Part shown: positions 35,114 to 44,035 of the stretch, piece after piece
Numbering within the stretch: the stretch's first letter is position 1
Layout of the letters: the number at the start of each line of letters is the position of its first letter
Assembly: GCA_002699585.1 (NCBI GenBank)
Contig: PABP01000036.1
Coordinates: forward strand, 64,333-128,332
Direction of reading: 5' to 3'
DNA length: 64,000 bases
Origin: Anaerolineaceae bacterium
Lineage (GTDB): Bacteria > Chloroflexota > Anaerolineae > Aggregatilineales > Phototrophicaceae
The notes under the pieces: generated by a model
Database searches by the model: none
Told to the model about the DNA's origin: nothing
The model's input: only the letters and a program-made list of their open reading frames with translations
Program-made: the position numbers and the translations under genes

Positions 35114-36142
35114 ATGCAAGAACGCAAAAAAGCCTCTCAGCAAGTCACCATATACGATGTTGCCCGCGCAGCAGGCGTGTCCGACGCGACTGTATCGCGT
35201 GTTTTTAATAACAAGAACAACGTGCGAGAGTCCACCCGGGAACGGGTTTTACAAGCTGCAAAAAAACTGGGTTATGTCGCTAACCTGCAGGCACGGATAC
35301 TGGCAGGGGGCAAGTCGCATATTATTGGGCTGCTGGTCCCTGGTTTAGATAACGCCTATATGGCGGAAATCGTCCGTGGGATTGACATCGAGCTGGGACA
35401 CGCCAATTACGAGATGATCCTGTATACGACGCGGCGGCGTGGTGGCAATGAGGCCAGCTATTTGCAATACATTGCCAACAGTCTATCCGCTGGCTTGCTG
35501 CTGGTCGTGCCTCTGCTGTCTCCTAAATACCTGGAAATACTCAGTGATCTCGAATACCCTTATGTGTTGATCGACGAAATTGACGAGCAAAACAACAGCT
35601 TTTCCGTTGATGCGACCAACTGGCAGGGGGCCTATGATGCAACCGAGTATCTCATCGGATTGGGACATCGGCGGATTGCGTTCATCAAAGGCATCGTAGG
35701 TTTGCACAGCAGTGATGATCGCGTGCAGGGTTACAAAGCCGCGCTCAAAGCGCATGGGATCCCTGTACGCGACGATTACATCGTCGAAGGCGACTATATG
35801 CAGCCATCAGGTTATGATAAGACCTTCCCGTTGATGGCCCTGCCGACACCCCCCACAGCCATCTTCGCCGCCAATGACCATATGGCGCTGGGTGTAATGG
35901 ATGCCATCCGTGAACTGGGCATGGACATCCCGAATGACATTTCCATTGTCGGTTTTGATGACATTCCGCAAGCATCAACGACCCACCCCAAACTGACAAC
36001 GGTCCTACAACCCCTGGAGCAGATGGGGCGCGAGGGTGTCCGGCTGCTGCTTGAACAATTACAGTATCCCGATCGCCCACCCAGGCGGTTGACACTGCCG
36101 ACCCAACTTATCGTTCGCGATTCTTGCCGACCGCTTGCATAG
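35114..36142 (+). CDS. LacI-family transcriptional regulator
   Basis: A 342-aa repressor of the LacI/GalR family. The helix-turn-helix is at about 12-31 (TIYDVARAAGVSDATVSRV) and the hinge helix at about 50-65 with NLQARILAGGK. The effector domain is a type I periplasmic-binding fold: IIGLLVPGLDNAYMAEIVRG, YVLIDEIDEQNNSFSVDA, HRRIAFIKGIVGLHSSDDRV, AIFAANDHMALGVMDAIREL and ISIVGFDDIPQASTTHPKLT. In the hinge the ARIL sequence replaces the usual ARxL/ARSL. Its own promoter carries a LacI-type palindrome. The xylose isomerase gene lies 118 nt downstream, so xylose control is possible, but no copy of the operator was seen there. Confidence 0.93.
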   Translation: MQERKKASQQVTIYDVARAAGVSDATVSRVFNNKNNVRESTRERVLQAAKKLGYVANLQARILAGGKSHIIGLLVPGLDNAYMAEIVRGIDIELGHANYEMILYTTRRRGGNEASYLQYIANSLSAGLLLVVPLLSPKYLEILSDLEYPYVLIDEIDEQNNSFSVDATNWQGAYDATEYLIGLGHRRIAFIKGIVGLHSSDDRVQGYKAALKAHGIPVRDDYIVEGDYMQPSGYDKTFPLMALPTPPTAIFAANDHMALGVMDAIRELGMDIPNDISIVGFDDIPQASTTHPKLTTVLQPLEQMGREGVRLLLEQLQYPDRPPRRLTLPTQLIVRDSCRPLA

Positions 36143-36260
36143 ATCATAGAGAACAGAAAGGTGGTAATTTCGGAATTTGATCACCGCGCTAAAATAGAGG
36201 CAATACGGCTTTTAATATAAGGCCCCTAATACAAGATTTACACTATATAAGGACTCACTC

Positions 36261-37427
36261 ATGTCTAATTACGACCCGAAACCCGAAGATAAATTTACTT
36301 TTGGCCTATGGACCGTCGGCAACGTCGGCGGCGACCCGTTCGGCCATGCGACCCGTAACCCTATCAGCCCGCCGGAAATCGTGCATATGCTGGCTGAAGT
36401 CGGCGCGTGGGGTGTGAACTTCCACGACAATGACCTGGTTCCGATTGATGCCACACCCGCCGAGCGCGACCAGATCGTCAGCGACTTCAAGAAGGCCCTG
36501 GATGAAACTGGTCTTGTCGTGCCTATGGCGACGACTGACCTGTTCAAAGACCCGGCCTTTAAGGACGGTGCGTTCACCAGCAATGACCCCAAAGTGCGGG
36601 CCTACGCCTTGCAAAAGACCATCAATGCCATTGACCTGGGCGTTGAACTGGGTGCAACGACTTACGTATTCTGGGGTGGGCGCGAAGGCGTCGAAACCGA
36701 CAGCAGCAAGAAGACGCTGGATGCCATTAAGTGGTTCCAGGATGCGCTGAACTTCCTGAGCGAGTACGTCATCGACCAGGGCTATGACCTGAAATTCGCC
36801 ATCGAACCCAAGCCGAACGAACCGCGCAGCAACATCTTCCTGCCGACCGTCGGCGAAGCACTGGGCTTCATCGGCACGCTGGATCACCCGGAAATGGTCG
36901 GTGTGAACCCGGAAGTGGCCCATGAGCATATGTCCGGCCTGAACTTCCTACACGGTGTCGCGATGGCCTACAGCCAGGGCAAATTGTTCCATATCGACCT
37001 GAATGACCAGCTTTATGGCCGCTATGATCAGGACTTCCGCTTTGGTAGCGTCATGCCCAAGCAAGCCTTCTATCTAGTGAAGTTCCTGGAAGATGTGGGC
37101 TATGATGGCAGCCGTCACTTTGACGCACATGCTTTCCGCAGCAGCAACTACGGCGACGTCAAATACTTCGCTCGTGGCTGCATGCGCACCTATCTGATCC
37201 TCAAAGAGAAGGCCGCACAGTTCAACCAGGATGCTGAAATCCAGGCATTGCTGGCGGAAATCCAGGCGGGCGATGAAAGTCTGGCTTACCTGAGCAGCGG
37301 TTACAGCGCGGATGCACTCAGCAAATTGCGGGCCACCGAATTTGACCGTGCCGCTCTCGGCGCGCGCGACCTGCCCTATGAACAACTCGATCAGCTCACG
37401 ATTGAGCTATTGATGGGCGTGCGCTAA
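36261..37427 (+). CDS. xylA: Xylose isomerase
   Basis: A 388-aa cytoplasmic enzyme converting D-xylose to D-xylulose (also D-glucose to D-fructose). The short class I (Streptomyces-like) form is indicated by length and by [19 protein letters not shown] near the start. The active-site His is H55 with D58 in [25 protein letters not shown] and [20 protein letters not shown] (about 182-201, with the metal-bridging Glu and Lys) are diagnostic, followed by LFHIDLNDQ and the [10 protein letters not shown] stretch. AAGGACT lies before the ATG. A strong terminator follows at 37445. No xylulose kinase gene is adjacent; a GH31 and a GH15-like gene converge from the other side. Confidence 0.96.
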   Translation: MSNYDPKPEDKFTFGLWTVGNVGGDPFGHATRNPISPPEIVHMLAEVGAWGVNFHDNDLVPIDATPAERDQIVSDFKKALDETGLVVPMATTDLFKDPAFKDGAFTSNDPKVRAYALQKTINAIDLGVELGATTYVFWGGREGVETDSSKKTLDAIKWFQDALNFLSEYVIDQGYDLKFAIEPKPNEPRSNIFLPTVGEALGFIGTLDHPEMVGVNPEVAHEHMSGLNFLHGVAMAYSQGKLFHIDLNDQLYGRYDQDFRFGSVMPKQAFYLVKFLEDVGYDGSRHFDAHAFRSSNYGDVKYFARGCMRTYLILKEKAAQFNQDAEIQALLAEIQAGDESLAYLSSGYSADALSKLRATEFDRAALGARDLPYEQLDQLTIELLMGVR

Positions 37428-37444
37428 ATTCTATCTTCCAAGAG

Positions 37445-37478
37445 AAAAGGCGGGATGCTGGCGCATCTCGCCTTTTTT
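37445..37478. terminator. Bidirectional intrinsic terminator
   Basis: AAAAGGCGGGATG, a short loop, CATCTCGCCTTTTTT: a stable stem with A-run on one side and T-run on the other. It lies between the convergent xylose isomerase and GH15-like genes and can serve both. Confidence 0.88.
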
Positions 37479-37487
37479 ATTTCCTGG

Positions 37488-38606
37488 TCAGTCTGTTTGC
37501 TGTAAGGCATGCAGAACAATAAGATATTTGGCATGGGTCCATAGCAGCGGATTGGCAATCTCACCACGTCGGGCGACCCAGTATTCATAGTAGCTGGGCG
37601 CTAGCATGACATCGTTGACCTGCTCCGGTAGATTGCCTTGTTCATCAGCGTGGGACTGTGCCCAACTGAGCAGTTCTTGCGCGGCGACGTTATCACCCAC
37701 CTGGGTTTTGTACCATGCCAGCCACAATCCCAGCAGCACCCATGGACCACCCCCATAATAGGTGTCTTCCAGGTGGCGATGGACGCCATGACCCTCAGCA
37801 AGCAGATCGCGCTCGATGCGGGCGACGGTGGACTGCATCAACGGATCATCGGGGGCCAGCAAGCCATCAACGGGCAAAGCGACCAACAGCAAATTGGCAT
37901 CGACCCCATCCAGCCCAACCGACTTGGCCAGTTCGCCAGATGGTGTCAGGCCCTTTTCCATGATGAAAGCATGAATAGCCGTGCGGGTGGGTTCCGTTTG
38001 TAAAGTTGGGATCAGGCGTTGAGCGGCACCCAGGCCCGCGTAAATTGCTGCCAGGGTGCTGATGTGGACATCGTCGCTGCGTTCTTCCCAACAGTCATAA
38101 CAAGGATGCTGCCAGACCGCCGACAGATAGCTCACAGTTAGTTCGATAGCCTGTGCCCAGCCGGAGGGCAGCGGCACAATCTGGCTTATATCAACGTATT
38201 GAGCGACGGACCAGAGCCAGATAGCCGGACCATCAAGCTGGAACTCCGGCCAGTCATCCGGGCCAGCCTCGCCGCCATCTTCATAGCGAGCATTGAGCGT
38301 ATCGGCCAGGACAAGTGGTTGGCCCTGCTGGGCACGGTCGATGGTGCGCTCTAAGGCCTCGGCACGGTCGTTGATCATCTGTGCGCACCAGTCATGGAAG
38401 CGAGCCGCACTGTGCCACTGGCTGGATTCACTTGGAGCGGCTTGGTTGAGGCCATCAAGCGTCAGGGCATAGGCGATGAAAGCGCCATCCCGAAACCACG
38501 AATAACGATAATCCGGCATAGTGGGACAGGCCAGATAGCCGCCTGCTGGCTGTTGATTATCTAAGATGACGCGCAGGCTATGGTCATGAAGCGAAGGATG
38601 CGTCAT
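37488..38606 (-). CDS. GH15-like (glucoamylase-type) glycoside hydrolase
   Basis: A 372-aa (alpha/alpha)6-barrel protein with GH15 marks: MPDYRYSWFRDGAFIAYALT (about 31-50, equivalent of the YxYxWPRDA motif), EFQLDGPAIWLWSVAQYVD (about 120-138), CWEERSDDVHISTLAAIYAG (about 175-194, with the likely general acid Glu in WEE) and NPLLWTHAKYLIVLHAL at the end. Typical bacterial glucoamylases are near 600-700 aa with an N-terminal beta domain, which is missing here. No signal peptide, so the enzyme works on imported oligosaccharides. Its start overlaps the stop of the GH31 gene by 4 nt (ATGA), so the two are translated as a pair. Alpha-glucan or isomalto-type substrates are likely but not proven. 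Confidence 0.82.
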   Translation of the reverse strand: MTHPSLHDHSLRVILDNQQPAGGYLACPTMPDYRYSWFRDGAFIAYALTLDGLNQAAPSESSQWHSAARFHDWCAQMINDRAEALERTIDRAQQGQPLVLADTLNARYEDGGEAGPDDWPEFQLDGPAIWLWSVAQYVDISQIVPLPSGWAQAIELTVSYLSAVWQHPCYDCWEERSDDVHISTLAAIYAGLGAAQRLIPTLQTEPTRTAIHAFIMEKGLTPSGELAKSVGLDGVDANLLLVALPVDGLLAPDDPLMQSTVARIERDLLAEGHGVHRHLEDTYYGGGPWVLLGLWLAWYKTQVGDNVAAQELLSWAQSHADEQGNLPEQVNDVMLAPSYYEYWVARRGEIANPLLWTHAKYLIVLHALQQTD

Positions 38607-40828
38607 TGGGATAGAGTCCTCAGTTGGTGGACGATGTCTTCGTCGAGACTACCGGGTGCATAAAATACGGGAATACGATTCAGCGGCGCATCAACGACGA
38701 GCGATAATTCGCCTTCGTAGGTCGTGCCATCCCACAGGCTGATCCAACGGCCCTGGGGCAAATAGCAGGTCGATTGCGACTGGTCAGGTTCCACGACCGG
38801 GCAAACGAGCAAACTGCGACCCAAATAATACTGATAGGGTGATGCCTGCGGCTCGGTCAGTTGCAGGGCACGCATCATCGGCTGGCCGGATTCGGCGCTG
38901 TATTGGGCTTCCTGCCAGATATAGGGCATGAGTGCCTGCCGGACCTGAGCGAAGAAGCGGAACGTTTCTACAACGGATTCATCGCCTGTTCGCTCCTGAA
39001 TATTCCAGGGCGTGCGATCCTGCTTGGGGTGCGTGACCGGGTTGTATTCCGAGTGGTACTGCATCACCGGGCAGAAAGCAGCCATCGCCGTACCGCGCAG
39101 GTACAACTCAGCAGTCGGAATCGGACCGCTGAAGCCGCCCAAATCCCAACCCCAGAAGGCAATGCCGGAAATACCCGCAGACAACCCTGCCAGGATCGAA
39201 TGACGGTAGGCATCCCAGGTGGAATTTTCATCACCGGCCCAATGCAGCGGGGCGCGCTGCGAGCCAATGAACCCGGCACGGCTGAATGTCACAGCTTCGC
39301 GTTTGCTATTGGAAAAATCATAATAGGCTTGTGTATAGCGCTGTGGATATTCATTCCACAGTTCGTCACTCTGGCGACCATCGGCAAAATGCAGTTGGGT
39401 GCTCCAAATGTGCTCGCCACCATCGGTCTTGAAGCCATCCACGCCCACGTCTTCCAATAAGTAGGCGCGTTTATTGAACCACCAATCGCGTTCAGCGGCG
39501 TTGGTTGGGTCGAATACGTAGCTATCGCGGAACCAGAAAGGCCGCAGTTTATACAGGCTGCCATCGGCGTGTTTGACGCCAAAACCGGACTGCTCATAAT
39601 GGGTGCGGTCGGCATCGTGCTGAGGGTGGGGTTCTTCGATGGCTTTCACGACCGGAATTTGCCACAGGACGAGTTTAATGCCGTTGTCATGCAGATAGTC
39701 GGCCATCGCTTTGGGATTGGGCCACCTGCCGCCTTCAGGAAAACGGAAATCGTCATAGCGGAAGGACTCGCCACCGGGACAGGTGTCATACTCGGCGTCG
39801 TTCCATATGTAGAAAGTGGTTTCATCACTCCAGGCTTCGATGACCAATACCGAGGGCTGAATGCCTAGTTCCAGCGAAGTGCGCACTTCTTCTTCCACAC
39901 GGGCCTGATTGTTCCACTCGTTGGCGCTCATCCACAGGCCGAACGACCACTGCGGCGGCAGCACCATTGGCCCGGTCGAGCGGGCGAATTGACCAATAAT
40001 GGCAAAGGGGTCATCATCGGTGAACCAGGTCAGGTCGAGCGATTCATCATCGCCCAGATCAGCTTCCAGAGTCCAGGACTGATCGTCACTGGCGGCGAGG
40101 TCAAACTGCATCCAACGGCTGCTATTGACGAGCAGGCCATAGCCCGCCGAGGACAGCAAAAAGGGAATCGGCATGTAGGTGCGTTTGCCCTGATCTTTGT
40201 ACTGCTCATAAACGCGCACATCGAGCACATTGCCGCGCTGATTGAGAGCATTGAAGCGCTCGCCCAGGCCATAAAAACGCTCGTCGGGTGGGCAGGTAAA
40301 CGTGATGCGGACGCGGCGTGCGTGCTGGCCATCGTTCAACCAGGCGACTTCGGCAATAGATGGTGCGCCTGTGGGCTGTGAGCCTGTCGCGGTGGTGCGG
40401 TTGATAATCATATGCTGCTGATCGAGTGACCAGCCCCCGCCCTGCTCCCAGGCATGGCCCGTAAGCTGGAACTCTTCGCTAAGCTGGCCATCGGCTTCGA
40501 CCCAGTAAGTCAGTGTTTGACCGTGTGCCGGGGCGACAAGGTTCGCTTGCCATACATCCTGATCGATGCGGACCATGCGCTCCAGGAATTCCGCGCCGAC
40601 GCCTTCCTCTTGCTTGGCCTGCCAATCGGCTTGATGAATGGCGGCTACTATGGGCTGAGCCTGGTCACCGATGCGCTGATGGACGCGCACGTTTTTGGCA
40701 GCGCCGGAGGGTCGAATCACAATGCCAACAGTAAACGGCTCATTCGCCAGTGGTTGGCGCGGAAAACGCTCTTCAGGCAGTTGTTCGTAAGGATGTTCTT
40801 GCCCCATTGGATTGTGAATGATTTGCAT
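38603..40828 (-). CDS. GH31 alpha-glycosidase
   Basis: A 741-aa intracellular GH31 enzyme. The order is an N-terminal beta domain to about 125, a second beta-sandwich to about 270 (FYGLGERFNALNQRGN), then the barrel from WSFGLWMSANEW (295). The nucleophile Asp is D469 in VDGFKTDGGEHIW, and the acid/base Asp is D533 in HWAGDENSTWD. A C-terminal beta domain follows. The motif KTDGGE differs from the KTDFGE of many alpha-xylosidases, so alpha-glucosidase or another specificity is possible. AGGTTAAACAC precedes the ATG. It is 121 nt downstream of the binding-protein gene of the ROK-controlled importer, and its product would hydrolyse what that importer brings in. Confidence 0.93.
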   Translation of the reverse strand: MQIIHNPMGQEHPYEQLPEERFPRQPLANEPFTVGIVIRPSGAAKNVRVHQRIGDQAQPIVAAIHQADWQAKQEEGVGAEFLERMVRIDQDVWQANLVAPAHGQTLTYWVEADGQLSEEFQLTGHAWEQGGGWSLDQQHMIINRTTATGSQPTGAPSIAEVAWLNDGQHARRVRITFTCPPDERFYGLGERFNALNQRGNVLDVRVYEQYKDQGKRTYMPIPFLLSSAGYGLLVNSSRWMQFDLAASDDQSWTLEADLGDDESLDLTWFTDDDPFAIIGQFARSTGPMVLPPQWSFGLWMSANEWNNQARVEEEVRTSLELGIQPSVLVIEAWSDETTFYIWNDAEYDTCPGGESFRYDDFRFPEGGRWPNPKAMADYLHDNGIKLVLWQIPVVKAIEEPHPQHDADRTHYEQSGFGVKHADGSLYKLRPFWFRDSYVFDPTNAAERDWWFNKRAYLLEDVGVDGFKTDGGEHIWSTQLHFADGRQSDELWNEYPQRYTQAYYDFSNSKREAVTFSRAGFIGSQRAPLHWAGDENSTWDAYRHSILAGLSAGISGIAFWGWDLGGFSGPIPTAELYLRGTAMAAFCPVMQYHSEYNPVTHPKQDRTPWNIQERTGDESVVETFRFFAQVRQALMPYIWQEAQYSAESGQPMMRALQLTEPQASPYQYYLGRSLLVCPVVEPDQSQSTCYLPQGRWISLWDGTTYEGELSLVVDAPLNRIPVFYAPGSLDEDIVHQLRTLSQ

Positions 40829-40899
40829 GTGTGTTTAACCTGTTTTTGCGTATGAGGGTATGCGTTATTAAAAGCGTCGTTATTAAGGGCTTTCATGAA

Positions 40900-40937
40900 A
40901 AAGAAAAGGGGCGGACCACCCGTAAGCGGTCGCCCCT
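40900..40937 (-). terminator. Terminator after the ROK-operon binding-protein gene
   Basis: On the minus strand AGGGGCGACC, an 11-nt loop region and GGTCCGCCCC are followed by TTTTCTTTTT. It lies 13 nt after the binding-protein stop, between it and the GH31 gene, so GH31 expression needs read-through or a weak promoter in 40829-40900. Confidence 0.82.
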
Positions 40938-40949
40938 ATAAAAACGAAC

Positions 40950-42173
40950 CTAGTCGAGCAGGCTGTCGATTTCTTCTTTAGCCATATCGAGGGCTTCCTG
41001 AGCGGTCAGTTCACCATCAACCACGCGCTGAATGAGGGCATTGACCCCATCCTGCATTTCGTTCTGGCGGACGATGACCGGCGGCGTTACCGGGCTTTCC
41101 AGGGCCTGGAACACGGCTTCGCGGTTTTCCGGCGGGGTCTGTTCCAGGTAGGACTCGAAGTATTCCGGCTTATCCAGCGCGGGCAGTTCCCAGGAGCTGT
41201 TCACGCGGACGGTAGCGGCGACTTCGCTGGAGGTCAGGAATTCGACCCAGGCAGCGGCGGCTTCCGGGTTGGAGGTCGATGAGGAGACACCGACGCCATT
41301 GGCGAAGAAGTGATGGGCATGCTGATTGATCATTGGCTCTAGCTGAACATCCCAGGCGAAGTCGGCTTCTTCAAACGCACCGAACATCCAGATACCTGTG
41401 ACAATCATGCCAAGCTTGCCGCTGAGGAACAGTTCGGAATCCGAAACGCCGGATAGCTGGGCGGCGGTCGGCATCAGGCCATCGTTCATCACGCTGACCA
41501 TCCATTCCAGTGTTTCCACACAGGCTGGTGAGTTGATGAGTGATTCAGTGCCCTCTTCGTTGAGGAATTCACATTCGCCATTCTGGGCAGCTTTTTTGTA
41601 GAACTCCCAGAATTGGACCGGGGAGAACAGGCCCCATGTATCGTCACCGAGGGCTCTGATGGCTTCCGCGGCGGCAGTAGCATCGTCCCAGGTCCATTCA
41701 GCGGTTGGGTAGTCGATGCCAGCGGCATCAAACAGATCGGCATTGTAGTACATCAACACCGTCGAGAAGGTTTCCGGCAGGGCGAGCTGTTGGCCATCAT
41801 AGCTGAAGGCTTCCAGAGCGCGTGGGTAGAACGGCGCATCTTCGCTGACCATGGCGGACAGGTCGAGCAGGGTGCCATTGGCGGCATAGGTGACGAAGTT
41901 CTCGTAATTCAGTTCGAAGACGTCAGGCGCATCGCCACTGGCGACACCCGCCTGCAATAGCGTGAAGTAATCGGCAAAAGGTGCGGTTTCCACTTCAATA
42001 GCGATGCCTGGGTTTTCTTCCTGGAAGGCGGCGATGATGGTGTCCAGGTCTTCCAGATGATCCGGGGCGGCTGAGAAAGTGAAATAGCGAATGGTGGTTT
42101 CCTGCGCGGACGTCACGCCTACGAGCGAGACAAGCAGCAGAACCATACTTATGAACAGTGCACTACGTTTCAT
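40950..42173 (-). CDS. Sugar ABC transporter substrate-binding protein
   Basis: A 407-aa CUT1 binding protein. The start at 42173 (MKRSALFISMVLLLVSLVGV, cleaved near TSA-QET) is preferred to an in-frame start at 42272 because AAAGGAAAC lies before it and the earlier part is not signal-like. The mature protein has IRYFTFSAAPDHLEDLDTII, SGDAPDVFELNYENFVTYAA and a C-terminal helix GELTAQEALDMAKEEIDSLL. In this operon the gene follows its two permeases, the reverse of the order in the other clusters. The ligand is probably an alpha-glucoside or xyloside, inferred from GH31 and GH15 downstream. Confidence 0.93.
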   Translation of the reverse strand: MKRSALFISMVLLLVSLVGVTSAQETTIRYFTFSAAPDHLEDLDTIIAAFQEENPGIAIEVETAPFADYFTLLQAGVASGDAPDVFELNYENFVTYAANGTLLDLSAMVSEDAPFYPRALEAFSYDGQQLALPETFSTVLMYYNADLFDAAGIDYPTAEWTWDDATAAAEAIRALGDDTWGLFSPVQFWEFYKKAAQNGECEFLNEEGTESLINSPACVETLEWMVSVMNDGLMPTAAQLSGVSDSELFLSGKLGMIVTGIWMFGAFEEADFAWDVQLEPMINQHAHHFFANGVGVSSSTSNPEAAAAWVEFLTSSEVAATVRVNSSWELPALDKPEYFESYLEQTPPENREAVFQALESPVTPPVIVRQNEMQDGVNALIQRVVDGELTAQEALDMAKEEIDSLLD

Positions 42174-42255
42174 TTGTTGTTTCCTTTCAAAAACAATTTT
42201 GTATCCAATCTGAACAAGCGCATTTCGTCGCTTGACGAAACCAAAGTTTAAGGCC

Positions 42256-43104
42256 CTACCCTTTGATGCCACCGGAAATAATGCCGCTGATGAACCAGCG
42301 CTGCGCGAACATGTAGATCAGCAAGATGGGCAGCACGGTAACGACCGCCCCTGCCATGACCATGTTCCATTCGGTCAGGGCGCGCGGGCTGGCTTGCAAG
42401 GTCGCTAAGGCAACCGGCAGCGTCATGACGACATCGCGGCGGGCGACAAACAGCGGCCACAGGTAGGCGTTCCACAGGCCCATGAAGCTAAAGACGGCCA
42501 GGGTCGCCAGGGCGGGTTGGGATAGGGGTAGGATGATCCGCCAGAAGATGGTGAAGTAATTCGCCCCATCAACAAAGGCGGCTTCTTCAAAGTCCTTGGG
42601 CAAGCCCAAGAAGGACTGGCGCAGCAGAAATGTCCCAAAGGCGCTGAACAACGGCGGGACAATCAGGGCCATGTAGCTGTTGATCCAGCCCAGGGAGCGC
42701 ACCAGGATAAACTGCGGGATGACCAGCACGACCGAGGGAATCATCATGGTGACGAGATACAGTAGGAAGACCGTATTGCGACCGCGCCACTGCATGCGGG
42801 CGAAGGCAAAAGCAGCCATAGCCGCCACGATAATCTGGCCAATGGTGCCGACAACAGCCACAAACATGCTGTTGAAAAAAGTCCGGCCCAGGTCGATGCG
42901 CTCAGCAAGGCCCGTGTAGCTCTCCAGCGTGACCGGATTTGGGAAGAGTTCCGGCGGCGTTTGCAGGATGTATTCCTGCGACTTAAGCGAGGAACTCAGC
43001 ATCCAGGCGAAGGGCAGCACCATAACGACGATCAGCAGGAGCATACCCGCATACATAAATACTCGGCGTGCAAAACCCGGTTGCATTTGATTATTCGACT
43101 TCAT
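42256..43104 (-). CDS. Sugar ABC transporter permease, MalG type
   Basis: A 282-aa permease with a first membrane segment at about 12-32 (FMYAGMLLLIVVMVLPFAWM). The ATPase-docking loop is DFEEAAFVDGANYFTIFWRI then ILPLSQP. The C-terminus is RWFISGIISGGIKG. Its start overlaps the end of the upstream permease gene by 14 nt, which suggests coupled translation of a heterodimer. Confidence 0.95.
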   Translation of the reverse strand: MKSNNQMQPGFARRVFMYAGMLLLIVVMVLPFAWMLSSSLKSQEYILQTPPELFPNPVTLESYTGLAERIDLGRTFFNSMFVAVVGTIGQIIVAAMAAFAFARMQWRGRNTVFLLYLVTMMIPSVVLVIPQFILVRSLGWINSYMALIVPPLFSAFGTFLLRQSFLGLPKDFEEAAFVDGANYFTIFWRIILPLSQPALATLAVFSFMGLWNAYLWPLFVARRDVVMTLPVALATLQASPRALTEWNMVMAGAVVTVLPILLIYMFAQRWFISGIISGGIKG

Positions 43105-44005
43105 AGTACACCCACCGATTTTGCAGTCGTAACTGGACGAACGTGATGATGAATATCAGGACGAAGAGCACCCAGGACATGGCCGAGGCATAACCCATGC
43201 GGTTGTAGCTGAAGGCGTTCTTGACGACTTCGGTGACGATCACCTCTAATTGGCGATCCGCGGCGCTGTCGCGCATGGGCATCAACCACACCTGATCGAA
43301 TATCTGGAAGTAGTTAATTAATAGGGTGATGGCGACGAAGAACATGGTCGGCGTCAGCAGGGGGAGCGTGATATGGCGCAGTTGGCGCCAGCGGTTGGCC
43401 CCATCAATGCGGGCGGCTTCGTAGAAGGTTTCCGAGATGGATTGCAGGCCGCCGATATAGAGCAGGGCAATGTAGCCGACATCTTTCCATACGCTGGTGA
43501 TGACCATCGCAATCAGGGCCGTTTGTGGCTCGAACAACCAGGCGGGGCCATCAATGCCAATCACCTCCAGGCCATAATTCACCAGGCCGAAACTGGGGTT
43601 GAAGATCCACTTCCAGATGAGGGATACCACCACCCAGGACGCGACAACCGGCAAAAAAGTCGCGGTGCGCACGACGACCATGCCGCGCAGCTTCTGGTTG
43701 AGGAACAAGGCCAGGAACAGCCCCAGGATGAATACGGCGGGTACATACAGCACAATAAAGTTGAGCGTATAACCTAATGCACGCCAGAAATCCTGGTCAT
43801 TGAGCAATTCCTGAAAATTGGCCAGCCCGACGAATTCCGGCGGCGTCAGCAGGTTCCATTCCTGGAAAGCGAGCCAGAACGAGGAAATAATCGGGTAGAC
43901 GATGAAAACGAGCAGGCCAACCAGGCTGGGCGCCAGGAAGAATATGACCCATTTCCATTTTTGCCATCCCTTTAAACCGGGCACAATAACGCTTCTTTCA
44001 TTCAA
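43091..44005 (-). CDS. Sugar ABC transporter permease, MalF/UgpA type
   Basis: About 304 aa with six membrane segments (WVIFFLAPSLVGLLVFIVYP at about 19-38). The docking loop is TFYEAARIDGANRWRQLRHI then TLPLLTP. The start is uncertain: the longest in-frame start is TTG at 44005 (MNERSVIVPGLKGW), and a GTG seven codons later is possible; no strong ribosome site is seen. The first codons lie inside the ROK operator at 43996-44017, so repressor binding would block both transcription and initiation. It is 31 nt downstream of the ROK gene. Confidence 0.92.
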   Translation of the reverse strand: MNERSVIVPGLKGWQKWKWVIFFLAPSLVGLLVFIVYPIISSFWLAFQEWNLLTPPEFVGLANFQELLNDQDFWRALGYTLNFIVLYVPAVFILGLFLALFLNQKLRGMVVVRTATFLPVVASWVVVSLIWKWIFNPSFGLVNYGLEVIGIDGPAWLFEPQTALIAMVITSVWKDVGYIALLYIGGLQSISETFYEAARIDGANRWRQLRHITLPLLTPTMFFVAITLLINYFQIFDQVWLMPMRDSAADRQLEVIVTEVVKNAFSYNRMGYASAMSWVLFVLIFIITFVQLRLQNRWVYYEVE

Positions 44006-44017
44006 TGAAATAACTTG
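43996..44017 (-). promoter_or_regulatory. ROK operator at the first permease gene
   Basis: TTTCATTCAATGAAATAACT followed by TG repeats with three mismatches the sequence at 45232-45253 just before the ROK gene (TTTCATTCAGTGAAGTAAGT then TG). The core TTCATTCAxTGAA is a palindrome. It covers the start of the permease gene. Confidence 0.7.
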
Positions 44018-44035
44018 CTCAAAAAAATACGTTCT

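Noticed and set aside
36143-36260. An operator for the LacI regulator before xylose isomerase
   Set aside because: No copy of TGTAAGCGCCTACA or a close variant is present; GGTG..CACC there is too imperfect to claim.
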